A DNA stretch of 64,000 bases, from positions 46,802 to 110,801 of the forward strand of contig CAZSQZ010000012.1 in NCBI GenBank assembly GCA_964609215.1, read 5' to 3'. The notes under the pieces were generated by a model, which saw only the letters and a list, made by a program, of their open reading frames with translations, was not told the DNA's origin and made no database searches. This DNA is from JABDKJ01 sp964609215. GTDB taxonomy: Bacteria > Bacteroidota > Bacteroidia > Flavobacteriales_D > JABDKJ01. This document shows, piece after piece, positions 26,097-35,342 of this stretch; the first letter of the stretch is position 1; each line of letters opens with the position of its first letter. A program made the translations under genes and the position numbers.

Positions 26097-27461
26097 ATGA
26101 AAGTCTTTGATAATATACTTCAAACTATCGGTAATACTCCACTAATTAAACTGAACAAAATAGCTGCAGATATACCAGGGAAGGTTTATGCAAAAGTTGA
26201 GTATTTCAATCCAGGACATAGCACCAAGGATAGAATGGCACTAAAGATGGTAGAGGATGCCGAAGCTTCTGGAAAGCTAAAGCCTGGAGGGACTATCATA
26301 GAATGTACTTCAGGAAATACTGGAATGGGCTTGGCATTAGCCGCTATTGTAAAAGGTTATAAGCTTATTTGTACTTTAAGTGATAAACAGAGCAAGGAAA
26401 AGATGGATATTCTTCGAGCAATGGGAGCCGAAGTTGTTGTTTGCCCAACCAATGTTTCTCCTGATCATCCTGATTCTTATTATTCTGTAGCAAGCAGATT
26501 GAGCGAAGAAATTCCAAACTCATTTTATCCATATCAATACGATAACTTAAGTAATGCAAAAGCCCATTACGAATCCACAGGGCCTGAAATATGGGAACAA
26601 ACCGAAGGAAAAATTACTCACTTTATTGTTGGGGTTGGAACTGGAGGGACTATTTCAGGAGTTGGAAAATATTTGAAAGAAAAAAATCCAGATGTTAAAA
26701 TTTGGGGGGTTGACACCTATGGTTCCGTATTTAAAAAATACCATGAAACAGGAGAGTTTGATGAAAACGAAATATACTCCTACATAACAGAAGGTATTGG
26801 TGAAGACATTTTACCTAAAAATGTTGATTTTGGGATAATAGATTATTTCGAAAAAGTTACCGATAAGGACGGTGCCCTATTGTCCAGAGAGTTAGCAAGA
26901 AAAGAAGGACTTTTGCTAGGTTATTCATGCGGTTCTGCAATGGCTGGATTGAGGCAGTTAAAGGATAAATTAGATGAAAACAGCGTAACTGTGATACTCT
27001 TTCACGATCACGGTTCAAGGTATGTAGGTAAAATGTTCAATGACGACTGGATGAAAGATCGTGGTTTTCTTCCAGAGACTAATAAAACTGCACTGGATCT
27101 GGTGAACAAGCATGTTGGCAAAAGGCTTATTTCCGTTAGTCAGGAACAACCTGCAAACAATGCGCTCAATCAAATGATTAAGTATAAAATATCTCAAATT
27201 CCAGTTAAGAATTTTCAAGGAGAATTCGTTGGTTCTATAGAAGAATCTAAACTTTTAGAGGCTGTATCTCAAGGAAAGGATTTACATAAAGTTCTGATAA
27301 AGGAATTAATGAATGAACCGTTCAAAGTTGTTAATCAACAATCGGAATTAAGTGAAATAGCTTCGATGATTAACAGAAACAATCCTGCTGTTCTCGTCCA
27401 CATTAATGACGGGACCTATCACATCATTACGGGTCAGGACTTAATAGAGGCAATGGCTTAA
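26097..27461 (+). CDS. Cystathionine beta-synthase (PLP enzyme with CBS domains)
   Basis: A 454-residue protein. The N-terminal fold-II PLP domain has the Schiff-base lysine at residue 44 in HSTKDRM, the substrate loop CTSGNTGMGLALA and a phosphate-binding GVGTGGTISGVGKY. The C-terminal 110 residues or so form a CBS (Bateman) pair (KRLISVSQEQPANNALNQMIKYKISQIPVKN; EIASMINRNNPAVLVH). It condenses serine and homocysteine to cystathionine; O-acetylserine sulfhydrylase activity cannot be excluded. It starts 22 bp after the permease gene. Confidence 0.88.
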   Translation: MKVFDNILQTIGNTPLIKLNKIAADIPGKVYAKVEYFNPGHSTKDRMALKMVEDAEASGKLKPGGTIIECTSGNTGMGLALAAIVKGYKLICTLSDKQSKEKMDILRAMGAEVVVCPTNVSPDHPDSYYSVASRLSEEIPNSFYPYQYDNLSNAKAHYESTGPEIWEQTEGKITHFIVGVGTGGTISGVGKYLKEKNPDVKIWGVDTYGSVFKKYHETGEFDENEIYSYITEGIGEDILPKNVDFGIIDYFEKVTDKDGALLSRELARKEGLLLGYSCGSAMAGLRQLKDKLDENSVTVILFHDHGSRYVGKMFNDDWMKDRGFLPETNKTALDLVNKHVGKRLISVSQEQPANNALNQMIKYKISQIPVKNFQGEFVGSIEESKLLEAVSQGKDLHKVLIKELMNEPFKVVNQQSELSEIASMINRNNPAVLVHINDGTYHIITGQDLIEAMA

Positions 27462-27563
27462 ATTCTCTGTGGCTAGACTTTTTTAGCTGTTTTTAACAAA
27501 ATACCCAGTCTTTTTAATGGACAAGAGCCAATAATTCCCTTAATTTTAGGGAAACTTTGGTTT

Positions 27564-27929
27564 ATGAGGTTGATTTATATAATAGTTCTTTTTTCGTTTT
27601 TCTCTCTTGGCAGCTATGCGCAGGATATAGAAAAGGATGATTCTATTATAAATACAGCGTTTTTCATATCACAATCCAACGTTTCTTTACCTATTCCCAA
27701 CCCTGTATTGGATAAGTCTATTATCTCATACAAGCTACCTGAAGCCGTAAATAGCGGATTCATTAATATTTACAATTTTACTGGAAGTTTGGTAAGAAAA
27801 ATTGAACTTTCTAAGAATACAGGAGATATCAAAGTTTATTCTCAAGATTTGGAAAAGGGAGTTTATTTCTATTCTTTGGTGGTTAATGGATATACTCTTC
27901 ATACCAAAAGAATGATAGTTGCTCAGTAA
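27564..27929 (+). CDS. Small secreted protein consisting mainly of a T9SS sorting domain
   Basis: A 121-residue protein: signal peptide (MRLIYIIVLFSFFSLGSYAQ), about 20 linker residues, then a complete T9SS type A C-terminal sorting domain (LPIPNPVLDKSIISYKLPE, GFINIYNFTGSLVRKIEL, GVYFYSLVVNG, ending KRMIVAQ). Normally this domain hangs on a large cargo; here there is essentially none. It may be a functional mini-cargo, the remnant of a larger gene, or a periplasmic protein that reuses the fold. It stands alone, with 102 bp before and 131 bp after. Confidence 0.8.
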   Translation: MRLIYIIVLFSFFSLGSYAQDIEKDDSIINTAFFISQSNVSLPIPNPVLDKSIISYKLPEAVNSGFINIYNFTGSLVRKIELSKNTGDIKVYSQDLEKGVYFYSLVVNGYTLHTKRMIVAQ

Positions 27930-28012
27930 AAGGGCGTTCAGAAATTTAATTCAATTTATTTATTCCTTGAAAAGAATAAATTAGAATAAAAACAATCAAA
28001 ACCTAAATACTT

Positions 28013-28020
28013 TATTTTTG
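28013..28020 (+). promoter_or_regulatory. Possible -7 element for the patatin gene
   Basis: TATTTTTG matches the TAnnTTTG -7 consensus of Bacteroidota exactly. A transcript would start near 28027. No matching -33 TTTG was seen about 19 bases upstream, so the call is weak. Confidence 0.3.
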
Positions 28021-28060
28021 TCAAAAATATCCCATCAGAAAACTCTCTGCCATATTTTCA

Positions 28061-30322
28061 ATGATATTCCTTTTGGGAACTAATCAATTCTTTGCTCAAA
28101 AAGTAGGTGTAGTTTTAAGCGGAGGAGGAGCAAGTGGTTTGGCGCACGTTGGTGTCCTGAAAGCTTTAGAGGAAAATAATATTCCCATAGACTATATTAC
28201 TGGAACATCTATGGGTGCAATTATTGGAGCTATGTATGCTTCCGGTTTGAGCATTGCAGAAATAGAAACATTCTTTAGATCAGAGAAATTTTTAAAAGGT
28301 ATTGAGGGAGGTGTAGAGGATCAGTATAGTTATTTCTTTAAACAATCTGAAGAAGATGCTTCCTGGATAACACTTAAGTTGGACAAGGATTCATTATTGG
28401 GTTATGGATTACCAACAAAAATAATTGACCCTGTTATGATGGATCTGGAGATGTTAAAAATCTTCGGGCCTGTATCTGCCTCTGCTGGCTATAGTTTTGA
28501 TAGTTTATTTGTTCCTTTTAGGTGTATAGGTGCTGACATTGTAGAAAAAAAAGAACATGTTTTTAGGGGAGGAGAACTTAATGAAGCAGTTCGGGTTTCT
28601 TCTTCTTATCCGTTTTATTTTAGACCTATTCGTGTTAATGGCAAACTTTTGTTTGATGGGGGCTTATACAATAATTTTCCAGCTGATGTGCTATACAAAG
28701 ACTTTATTCCCGATGTTATAATTGGTTCTAATGTTTCCACCAACTCTCCAGAACCTGATGAAAACAATCTTTTCTCCCTATTAGAAAACATGATTGTTTC
28801 TAAAACCGATTTCAGTTTACCTTGTGAGAATGGTTTGGTAATTCTTCCAGATGTAAATTCAGGAACTTTTGAATTTAACAAAGCAACTGAAAATGTAGTG
28901 ATTGGCTATAGAAGCACTTTAAAAAGGATGGACGAAATAAAGGGTATGGTAGTCAGAAGGCAAGACACCAGTGCCTTAGAAGAAAAAAGAAAATTATTTA
29001 AATCTAAGTTACCCGAATTGAATTTAAGACACATTACCATTGATGGTGTTGGCCCTTCAATGCGAAGGTATATTGAAAAAGTAATTTACCCACAAGGCAT
29101 AAAAAGTGCTGATAATTTAATGGATTTTTTACCTACATATTACAGACTTATTGAGGATGACAAAATCCAATATATATACCCTAAACTTAGATACGATAAA
29201 CAAGCAAATGCCTATGATTTAAACCTAACCGTATATCAGGAAAAAGATATTGAGGTTTCCTTTGGTGGAAATTTCTCTTCAAGACCAGTAAATACTGGGT
29301 TCTTAAGATTTAAGTATAACTTCTTTGGAAAGACACCTAAATCCTTCATTGCTAATTCTTATTTCGGAAAGTATTATGGTTCTGTTCTTTTAAAATATAA
29401 AATGGATTTCCCAACAGTGGTTCCTTTCAATCTAGAGTTTTTAGGTGGTCTAAACAGATATGATTATTTCGAGAGCTTTGCTACTTTTTTTGAGGATGTT
29501 CGTCCTAGTTTCATAGTCGAAAATGAAACCTACGGAGGTTTAAACCTCAATTTTCCAGAATCTAATAAAGGAAAAATAACACTAAGTGCTCGTATTGCAG
29601 AAATAGAGTATGATTACTATCAAACGGATAATTTCACCTCTGCTGATACTACCGATAATACTGAGTTTAATACTTGGTCTACTGGTTTCACTTGGCAAAG
29701 AAATACTTTAAATAAGAAGCTATTTGCTTCAGAAGGTTATAAAGTCATGTTTCGAGCAAGATATATTAGTGGAATAGAGAATACTATTCCAGGTTCAACT
29801 AATGATTCTGAGCTTCCTACTTCGAAAGGACATAATTGGGTAACCGGAGATTTTTTAATTGAGAATTACTATCCTTTGAGAAATCGGATAGTTGTTGGAA
29901 CGCAGCTCAACGTTTCTATAAGTTCTCAACCGTTTTTTAATAATTATACTGCTTCATTGATAGCCTCGCCTTTTTTCCAACCAATTCCTGAAAGCAAAAC
30001 CTTATTTCAAGAGGAATTTAGGGCTCATCAATTTGCTTCTGTTGGGGGAAAAATAATATATGGTGTTGCCAATAACATTGAATTAAGAACTGAGCACTAT
30101 ATGTTTCAGCCTTATCAAACCATTTTACAACTTCCAAATGACCAGGCTGAATACAGTGACCCATTTGAAAATAGATTCTACATTGGTTCATTAGGAGGAA
30201 TTTACCATAGTCCCCTTGGACCATTAAGCGTAAATATCAATTATTATGACCAAAGAGATGATCCATGGACTTGGATTGTCAATTTCGGTTATTTGATTTT
30301 CAATAAAAGGGCTTTAGACTAG
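28061..30322 (+). CDS. Patatin-like phospholipase with C-terminal outer-membrane barrel
   Basis: A protein of at least 753 residues. An N-terminal patatin domain has the oxyanion loop GGGASG (residues 21-26), nucleophile Ser50 in GTSMG and catalytic Asp199 in DGG. Next comes a POTRA-like stretch (LRHITIDGVGPSMRRYIEK) and a barrel of the BamA/TamA (Omp85) type ending in LSVNINYYDQRDDPWTWIVNFGYLIF. This is the PlpD plan: a lipase fused to its own outer-membrane barrel. The ATG start leaves a short signal peptide without basic residues. The frame continues upstream as RKLSAIFS before that ATG, suggesting a non-ATG start such as ATC at 28034. Confidence 0.88.
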   Translation: MIFLLGTNQFFAQKVGVVLSGGGASGLAHVGVLKALEENNIPIDYITGTSMGAIIGAMYASGLSIAEIETFFRSEKFLKGIEGGVEDQYSYFFKQSEEDASWITLKLDKDSLLGYGLPTKIIDPVMMDLEMLKIFGPVSASAGYSFDSLFVPFRCIGADIVEKKEHVFRGGELNEAVRVSSSYPFYFRPIRVNGKLLFDGGLYNNFPADVLYKDFIPDVIIGSNVSTNSPEPDENNLFSLLENMIVSKTDFSLPCENGLVILPDVNSGTFEFNKATENVVIGYRSTLKRMDEIKGMVVRRQDTSALEEKRKLFKSKLPELNLRHITIDGVGPSMRRYIEKVIYPQGIKSADNLMDFLPTYYRLIEDDKIQYIYPKLRYDKQANAYDLNLTVYQEKDIEVSFGGNFSSRPVNTGFLRFKYNFFGKTPKSFIANSYFGKYYGSVLLKYKMDFPTVVPFNLEFLGGLNRYDYFESFATFFEDVRPSFIVENETYGGLNLNFPESNKGKITLSARIAEIEYDYYQTDNFTSADTTDNTEFNTWSTGFTWQRNTLNKKLFASEGYKVMFRARYISGIENTIPGSTNDSELPTSKGHNWVTGDFLIENYYPLRNRIVVGTQLNVSISSQPFFNNYTASLIASPFFQPIPESKTLFQEEFRAHQFASVGGKIIYGVANNIELRTEHYMFQPYQTILQLPNDQAEYSDPFENRFYIGSLGGIYHSPLGPLSVNINYYDQRDDPWTWIVNFGYLIFNKRALD

Positions 30323-30338
30323 GTTAGTCTCACTAACC
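30322..30338. other. Hairpin between convergent patatin and symporter genes
   Basis: A perfect 7-bp stem (GGTTAGT with ACTAACC, loop CTC) begins in the patatin stop codon and lies 16 bp from the symporter stop. It has no proper T run on either strand, so it is at best a weak terminator or an RNA 3'-end stabiliser. Confidence 0.3.
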
Positions 30339-30354
30339 ATCTTATAGTTAAACC

Positions 30355-32016
30355 TTATTTCTTAATTGCTTCAAGATATCTCTTGAGTTGTTTTTTAACC
30401 ACCGGCATGAGGAAAAATAAGCCTATCATATTTGGGAATACCATTGCAAAAATCATAGCATCAGAGAATGCCCAAATCGAACTCATATTTGCAGCTGCTC
30501 CTACTATCACAAATAGGAGAAACAGCATCTTATAAATTAAATCTGACAGCTTTCCTCTTCCAAATAAGAACATCCAAGATTGAAGACCATAATAAGACCA
30601 AGAAATCATTGTAGAAACCGCAAATAGAACAACAGCAATCGTTAAGAAAACATTAGAAAATGGAATATATTTTTCAAAAGCACTTGAAGTAATTCCTGCT
30701 CCCTCTTTCAATTCTCCATTTATTAATACTTTTCCATCCACATCTTCGTATACCTTTCCATCTATCGTCACATTAAAAGTTCCATCGGCCATTTCAACCC
30801 TATCAGGAATATCTCCAAAAGTAAATGCGCCAGAGTCCATATTAAACATTATGATTACCAATGCAGTCATGGTACAAATAACTACTGTATCAATGAATGG
30901 CTCCAATAAGGCAACTAAACCTTCAGAAGCAGAATATTTAGTCTTTACAGCAGAGTGAGCAATTGAAGCCGAACCAGCTCCTGCTTCATTAGAAAATGCC
31001 GCTCTTTTAAATCCGACAAGCAGAACCCCTATGATACCCCCTACTCCCATAGCAGTTGGATTGAAAGCTTCCTTAAATATTAAACCAACCGCATCATCAA
31101 TCAATGAAAAGTTACTAAAAATGATATAGAGACATGCAACTATATAAAGAACTGCCATAAGAGGAACTACTTTCTCTGTTACTGAAGCAATTCTCTTTAT
31201 TCCACCAATAATTATAATTCCCACAAGGGCGGCTAAGATCACACCAATAATAAATCCAGCACTTGTGCTATCTGTTTGAATCAAATCTTTAATAACGACC
31301 GTTGCTTGATTGGATTGTGCCGCATTTCCACCACCGAAAGATCCTCCTATACAGAAAATTGCAAAGAAAATTGCCGCAATTTTACCTAGCATGGCAAAAC
31401 CCTTTTCTTTCAAACCTTTACTCAAATAATACATTGGGCCTCCATATACAGTTCCATCAGATCCTACATCTCTGTACTGAACACCAAGTGTACATTCTAC
31501 AAATTTTGTAGACATTCCAATTAAACCACATATAACCATCCAAAAAGTAGCACCTGGGCCACCTAAGGCAATAGCCAATGCCACTCCAGCAATATTACCA
31601 TTACCTACAGTACCTGAAACAGCCGTGGCCAGAGCTTGAAAATGCGTTACTTCTCCTTCTTTACTTTCATCCTTAATTGTATCCGGAATATCACCATCAA
31701 CTGCCATATCCGTCTTCTCCACACCAGAACCATCTACATGATCATACTTTCCTCTTACCACATTAATTGCCGTTCTAAAGTGTCTAATATTTACAAATCC
31801 AAAATAAATTGTAAAGAACAATGCACTTGCAACAAGTAATAAAATGATAAATGGCGTTCCATCACTAACCTCAAAAAAGATGACGTCACTAAAGAAATCC
31901 GAAACCGGTTTAAAGGCTTCATTAATTTTTTCATCAAGGCCTTGCTCGCGAACTTCTTGGCTAAAACTTAAAAAAGGGATAAAAAGAGCTAATAACAGGT
32001 TAAGAATTTTCTTCAT
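30355..32016 (-). CDS. Sodium:alanine/glycine symporter (AGCS family)
   Basis: A 553-residue membrane protein with about eleven hydrophobic segments and an N-terminal signal-like leader (ending FLSFSQ). Family motifs include TAVSGTVGNGNIAGVALAIALGGPGATFWM, KFVECTLGVQYR, GPMYYLSKGLKEKG and RAAFSNEAGAGSASIAHSA. It imports alanine or glycine with Na+. Unusual is a hydrophilic insert of roughly 65 residues (VEMADGTFNVTIDGKVYEDV onward) between two late helices, probably facing the periplasm. The sodium dependence agrees with the Na+-NQR and pyrophosphatase genes in this window. Confidence 0.9.
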   Translation of the reverse strand: MKKILNLLLALFIPFLSFSQEVREQGLDEKINEAFKPVSDFFSDVIFFEVSDGTPFIILLLVASALFFTIYFGFVNIRHFRTAINVVRGKYDHVDGSGVEKTDMAVDGDIPDTIKDESKEGEVTHFQALATAVSGTVGNGNIAGVALAIALGGPGATFWMVICGLIGMSTKFVECTLGVQYRDVGSDGTVYGGPMYYLSKGLKEKGFAMLGKIAAIFFAIFCIGGSFGGGNAAQSNQATVVIKDLIQTDSTSAGFIIGVILAALVGIIIIGGIKRIASVTEKVVPLMAVLYIVACLYIIFSNFSLIDDAVGLIFKEAFNPTAMGVGGIIGVLLVGFKRAAFSNEAGAGSASIAHSAVKTKYSASEGLVALLEPFIDTVVICTMTALVIIMFNMDSGAFTFGDIPDRVEMADGTFNVTIDGKVYEDVDGKVLINGELKEGAGITSSAFEKYIPFSNVFLTIAVVLFAVSTMISWSYYGLQSWMFLFGRGKLSDLIYKMLFLLFVIVGAAANMSSIWAFSDAMIFAMVFPNMIGLFFLMPVVKKQLKRYLEAIKK

Positions 32017-32045
32017 TTTGTTGTGATTGAGCCAAATATATAAAA

Positions 32046-32960
32046 TTATGCTTTGGCCGAGGGAGAAAGCTGCTCAGCAAGCACTGAAAGCCCCTCTTCT
32101 AAAGTTAAAGGATCATAGTCTAAATCAGTTTTTGCTTTATCTAAAACAAACCCTGTGCGAGGTGGTCTTTTAGCTTTTTGATTCAATGAATCCGAGCTGA
32201 CTGCTTGCACATTACGCGTGTTCCAGCCGAAATAGGTGCCAATTTTCATGATCATTTCCAAAATACTGAAAGTCTCAGGTCCGGATATATGATAAATTCC
32301 ATTCGCTTTTCTTTTTGCAATTTCAAAACAAGCAACGGCCAAGTCCTCAGCAAATGTTGGAGAACGGAATTGATCATCCACAATTTTTAACATTTCTCCT
32401 TTTTGCAAAGCATCCATTGCCCAAAGAACAATATTGCTTCTGCTCATTTGCTCAGCAACTCCATATATTATAATGGTTCGAACTATGCTCCAATTTTTAA
32501 GCCCAGAATTTTGAATAAGTAGTTCCGCATCCAATTTGCTTTTTGCATAATATGAAAGTGGATTGGGTTTATCCTCTTCAGAATAAGGCCCATTCTCTCC
32601 ATCGAAAACAAAATCTGTAGATAACTGTATAAAATGTGCGTTTACTTTTTTACTGGCTGCAATTAAAAAACCAACAGCCCCCACGTTTATCAATCTGCAT
32701 TTTTCTTTGAGATCTTCACAAAGATCAACTTGCGTCATTGCTGCAGTATTTATGATACAATCTGGCCGAAAATCTTCCACGATTTTCATTACTTCCTCAA
32801 GAACAGTTATATCCAATTCTGAATAGGCATAACCCTCTTTATCAGAAATTCTGTTCTCACCCTGGGAGGTAGCTAATAACTCACAATCTCTTCTCCCCTT
32901 CAATAAATGAACCAACTTTTGCCCTAAAAGCCCATTTGAACCAGTAATAAGAATTTTCAT
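32046..32960 (-). CDS. Extended SDR family oxidoreductase, RmlD (dTDP-4-dehydrorhamnose reductase)-like
   Basis: A 304-residue cytoplasmic protein with the N-terminal nucleotide-binding ITGSNGLLGQ, the INTAAMTQVDLCE segment, and the catalytic Tyr-Lys pair in YYAKSK. This is the RmlD/RfbD sugar-nucleotide-binding family. No other rhamnose or surface-sugar genes are near, so the true substrate is uncertain. It lies 30 bp after the symporter gene and 31 bp before the PspC-like gene in the same direction. Confidence 0.8.
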   Translation of the reverse strand: MKILITGSNGLLGQKLVHLLKGRRDCELLATSQGENRISDKEGYAYSELDITVLEEVMKIVEDFRPDCIINTAAMTQVDLCEDLKEKCRLINVGAVGFLIAASKKVNAHFIQLSTDFVFDGENGPYSEEDKPNPLSYYAKSKLDAELLIQNSGLKNWSIVRTIIIYGVAEQMSRSNIVLWAMDALQKGEMLKIVDDQFRSPTFAEDLAVACFEIAKRKANGIYHISGPETFSILEMIMKIGTYFGWNTRNVQAVSSDSLNQKAKRPPRTGFVLDKAKTDLDYDPLTLEEGLSVLAEQLSPSAKA

Positions 32961-32991
32961 ACGCTCACAAGATACAAATCAGGAAAAGACA

Positions 32992-33234
32992 TTAGAACCA
33001 ATCAATATCCCAAACTGTACTTTTCTTTCTAAAAGTAAAATAATGTTTATGCTTTAGAATCCATGCAAAAACAAGATAGACGAATATGGGAGACCCGAAG
33101 GTTATAAAAGATAAATAAATAAAGGCCAATCGAATATTGCTTGACTTTATGCTCATTCTATTTCCTAGATAAGCACACACTCCAAATGCTCCTTTTTCCC
33201 AAATCGCAAGAGCCTTATTGAATAACGTTTTCAT
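32992..33234 (-). CDS. PspC-domain small membrane protein
   Basis: An 80-residue protein with the PspC-domain pattern: an amphipathic start, GVCAYLGNRMSIKSSNIRLAFI and a hydrophobic hairpin (FIYLSFITFGSPIFVYLVFAWIL), then a basic tail. PspC proteins take part in envelope stress responses, although small Bacteroidota versions are uncharacterised. Its start overlaps the end of the DUF2851 gene by 20 bp, so translation is probably coupled. Confidence 0.7.
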   Translation of the reverse strand: MKTLFNKALAIWEKGAFGVCAYLGNRMSIKSSNIRLAFIYLSFITFGSPIFVYLVFAWILKHKHYFTFRKKSTVWDIDWF

Positions 33235-34501
33235 TAGTATGAATCAAAGATACACCAATACTACAATTTAAACACTTTTTGTTTTCACACCATTCATTTT
33301 TCAATTCAATTAAAGATTGGGAATCTAATGCACTTTTAGCTTCAATACCCAAAGATTTCCATTTTCTTACAATAGAATTGTCTTCTGAACTAATTTCCTG
33401 TAAAATATTAAATGCAGCTATTTTCAACTGATCATTACCTAAATACATTCCTCGAACAAACAGAAATCTACTAATCGTATTAATCAATATATTATCAATT
33501 GAAGCATCACCTAAAGCTTTGCTTCTATACTTTGTAAGCTTGTCGAATTGGCTATGATCATTCCAATATTCCGAAGCAAATACTTTGAAAGTATTTTTCC
33601 AGACTTTTATATCATCGACATCGAGTAAATTCTTTAATCCTTTATTCTTAAATAAAAAAGAAGCAAACTGTGCAAGACGAATAGTTGGAAAATTAGAAGG
33701 GCGCAAACGCATAAATTTCCAAGCTGATTTGTTTATTGATTCCAGTTTATATTTTTCTTTTAAAAACATAAATTCTCTAACCAGCTGCTTCGGATAAGCG
33801 TCTTTGTAATTCTCTTCCAAAAAGCCTGCTACCCCAAAAACCAATGCCTCAACTTTTATTCGTTCACTACTGTTTTTCTGAATGATATTCAATGGTAATC
33901 TTTTCGCTAACTCTTCAAAAGGTGCAGCATTCACCTTAAAACCAAAATTAGAAGCCAACATTTCGTAAAAAACTTTCGCGTAATCATTTTTAGTTCTTTC
34001 CAATGCATCAAAGGCGAGTTGTGTTTTTCGTTGCAAGCGATTGACAATCATTCTATCTTTCATTGCCAATATTTTCAATTCACTAATCTCTGGTAAGTAT
34101 TTTTCGCAAGCTATTATAGTTTTTGAATGAACCAGATTTTGATAAGATGAATAATGTTTTAAATCAATTCTAGATGACAAGGAGAGTGTTGGAAAACAAT
34201 TCCCTTTAGAGTTTGTAATTTGCTTATCATCTAGCAGTACTACGTGCAAAATTACATTATCATAAGCTGAATCTTTTTGGTGTGAGTGCTTATCCCAATC
34301 ACTTGCTTTTACATGCAATTCTACATTTCCAACCCACAGTGTTTCGTCAATTTTGATTCGAGCATTTAAGAAATCTGGACCTGCATTTGTATTATGGGTT
34401 CCTTTATTAACTATCTCAATAGCTTCACCATTACTGGTTCTTAAATTCTTAAAATCAAATAGAGAAAACTTCCATATGTAATGAAGGTATTCTTCTCTCA
34501 A
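33215..34501 (-). CDS. DUF2851 family protein
   Basis: A 428-residue, apparently soluble protein of the DUF2851 family, widespread in Bacteroidota and of unknown function. The conserved N-terminus EEYLHYIWKFSLFD followed by NAGPDFLNARIKID, WVGNVELHVKASDWDKHSH and YDNVILHVV identifies it; the central part is rich in charged helices and the end has two close cysteines (CENKKCLNC). The start is TTG, chosen because the family typically begins with this motif and no in-frame ATG precedes it. Confidence 0.82.
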   Translation of the reverse strand: MREEYLHYIWKFSLFDFKNLRTSNGEAIEIVNKGTHNTNAGPDFLNARIKIDETLWVGNVELHVKASDWDKHSHQKDSAYDNVILHVVLLDDKQITNSKGNCFPTLSLSSRIDLKHYSSYQNLVHSKTIIACEKYLPEISELKILAMKDRMIVNRLQRKTQLAFDALERTKNDYAKVFYEMLASNFGFKVNAAPFEELAKRLPLNIIQKNSSERIKVEALVFGVAGFLEENYKDAYPKQLVREFMFLKEKYKLESINKSAWKFMRLRPSNFPTIRLAQFASFLFKNKGLKNLLDVDDIKVWKNTFKVFASEYWNDHSQFDKLTKYRSKALGDASIDNILINTISRFLFVRGMYLGNDQLKIAAFNILQEISSEDNSIVRKWKSLGIEAKSALDSQSLIELKNEWCENKKCLNCSIGVSLIHTNENVIQ

Positions 34502-34532
34502 TGGTTTTGATTTAATACCAAGTTAAAAATTC

Positions 34533-35342
34533 CTAGAAATACAGTGCATTCATTTCGTCAGCAATTTTCTTTGCTGATTCCGAAACTGCTTCTTGAAATT
34601 GCTTCCCTTCTCCGGAATAAATAATTCCGCGAGATGAATTTACCAGAAGCCCAACATCGTTGGGAATAGAGGCATATTTAACCACCTCTTCTAATGAACC
34701 ACCTTGAGCACCAACACCAGGTACAAGAAGAAAATGATCTCCTGCTTGTTTTCTGACTTTTTCCAAATCCTCTCCCCTGGTTGCCCCAGCAACAAACATT
34801 AAATTTTCTTTGTTTCCCCAAGATTTTGATCTTCGAATAACCGTCTCAAAGAGGTGGTCTCCATTCTCATTTTTTTCGAATTGATAATCTATTGCTCCTT
34901 TATTAGAAGTTAACCCTAAAAGAATTACCCACTTGTCTTTAAAGTCCAAAAAAGGAGTCACAGAATCTACTCCCATGTAAGGGGCTACGGTCACCGAATC
35001 AAAATCAAGATTTTCGAAAAAAGTCTTTGCATACATGCTAGAAGTATTTCCGATATCTCCCCTCTTAGCATCTGCAATTGAAAAATGTGTTTTCGGAATA
35101 TATTCTACCGTTTTTCTTAAACTCTCCCACCCTTGAGCTCCTCTAAATTCATAAAAGGCTATATTGGGTTTATAAGCCACACAAAAATCCTTGGTAGCAT
35201 CTATTATTCTTTTGTTGAATTCAAATATTGGATCTTCAAACTCTTTTAAAAACTCGGGAATTTTCTCAATATCGGTATCCAATCCTACACAAAGAAAACT
35301 CTTTTTTGAATGAATATTTTCGATTAGTTCTGCTCGGGTCAT
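34533..35342 (-). CDS. pyrF: Orotidine 5'-phosphate decarboxylase
   Basis: A 269-residue type 2 OMP decarboxylase (the longer form found in Bacteroidota, Actinomycetota and Myxococcota). The catalytic array is DAKRGDIGNTS, with the N-terminal FLCVGLDTD and the C-terminal LLVPGVGAQGG phosphate loop. It converts OMP to UMP, the last step of de novo pyrimidine synthesis. It overlaps the end of prfA by 4 bp, implying coupled translation. Confidence 0.95.
   Translation of the reverse strand: MTRAELIENIHSKKSFLCVGLDTDIEKIPEFLKEFEDPIFEFNKRIIDATKDFCVAYKPNIAFYEFRGAQGWESLRKTVEYIPKTHFSIADAKRGDIGNTSSMYAKTFFENLDFDSVTVAPYMGVDSVTPFLDFKDKWVILLGLTSNKGAIDYQFEKNENGDHLFETVIRRSKSWGNKENLMFVAGATRGEDLEKVRKQAGDHFLLVPGVGAQGGSLEEVVKYASIPNDVGLLVNSSRGIIYSGEGKQFQEAVSESAKKIADEMNALYF

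Noticed and set aside
30322..30338. Strong terminator between the patatin and symporter genes
   Set aside because: The 7-bp hairpin lacks a T run on both strands, so it is listed only as a hairpin.
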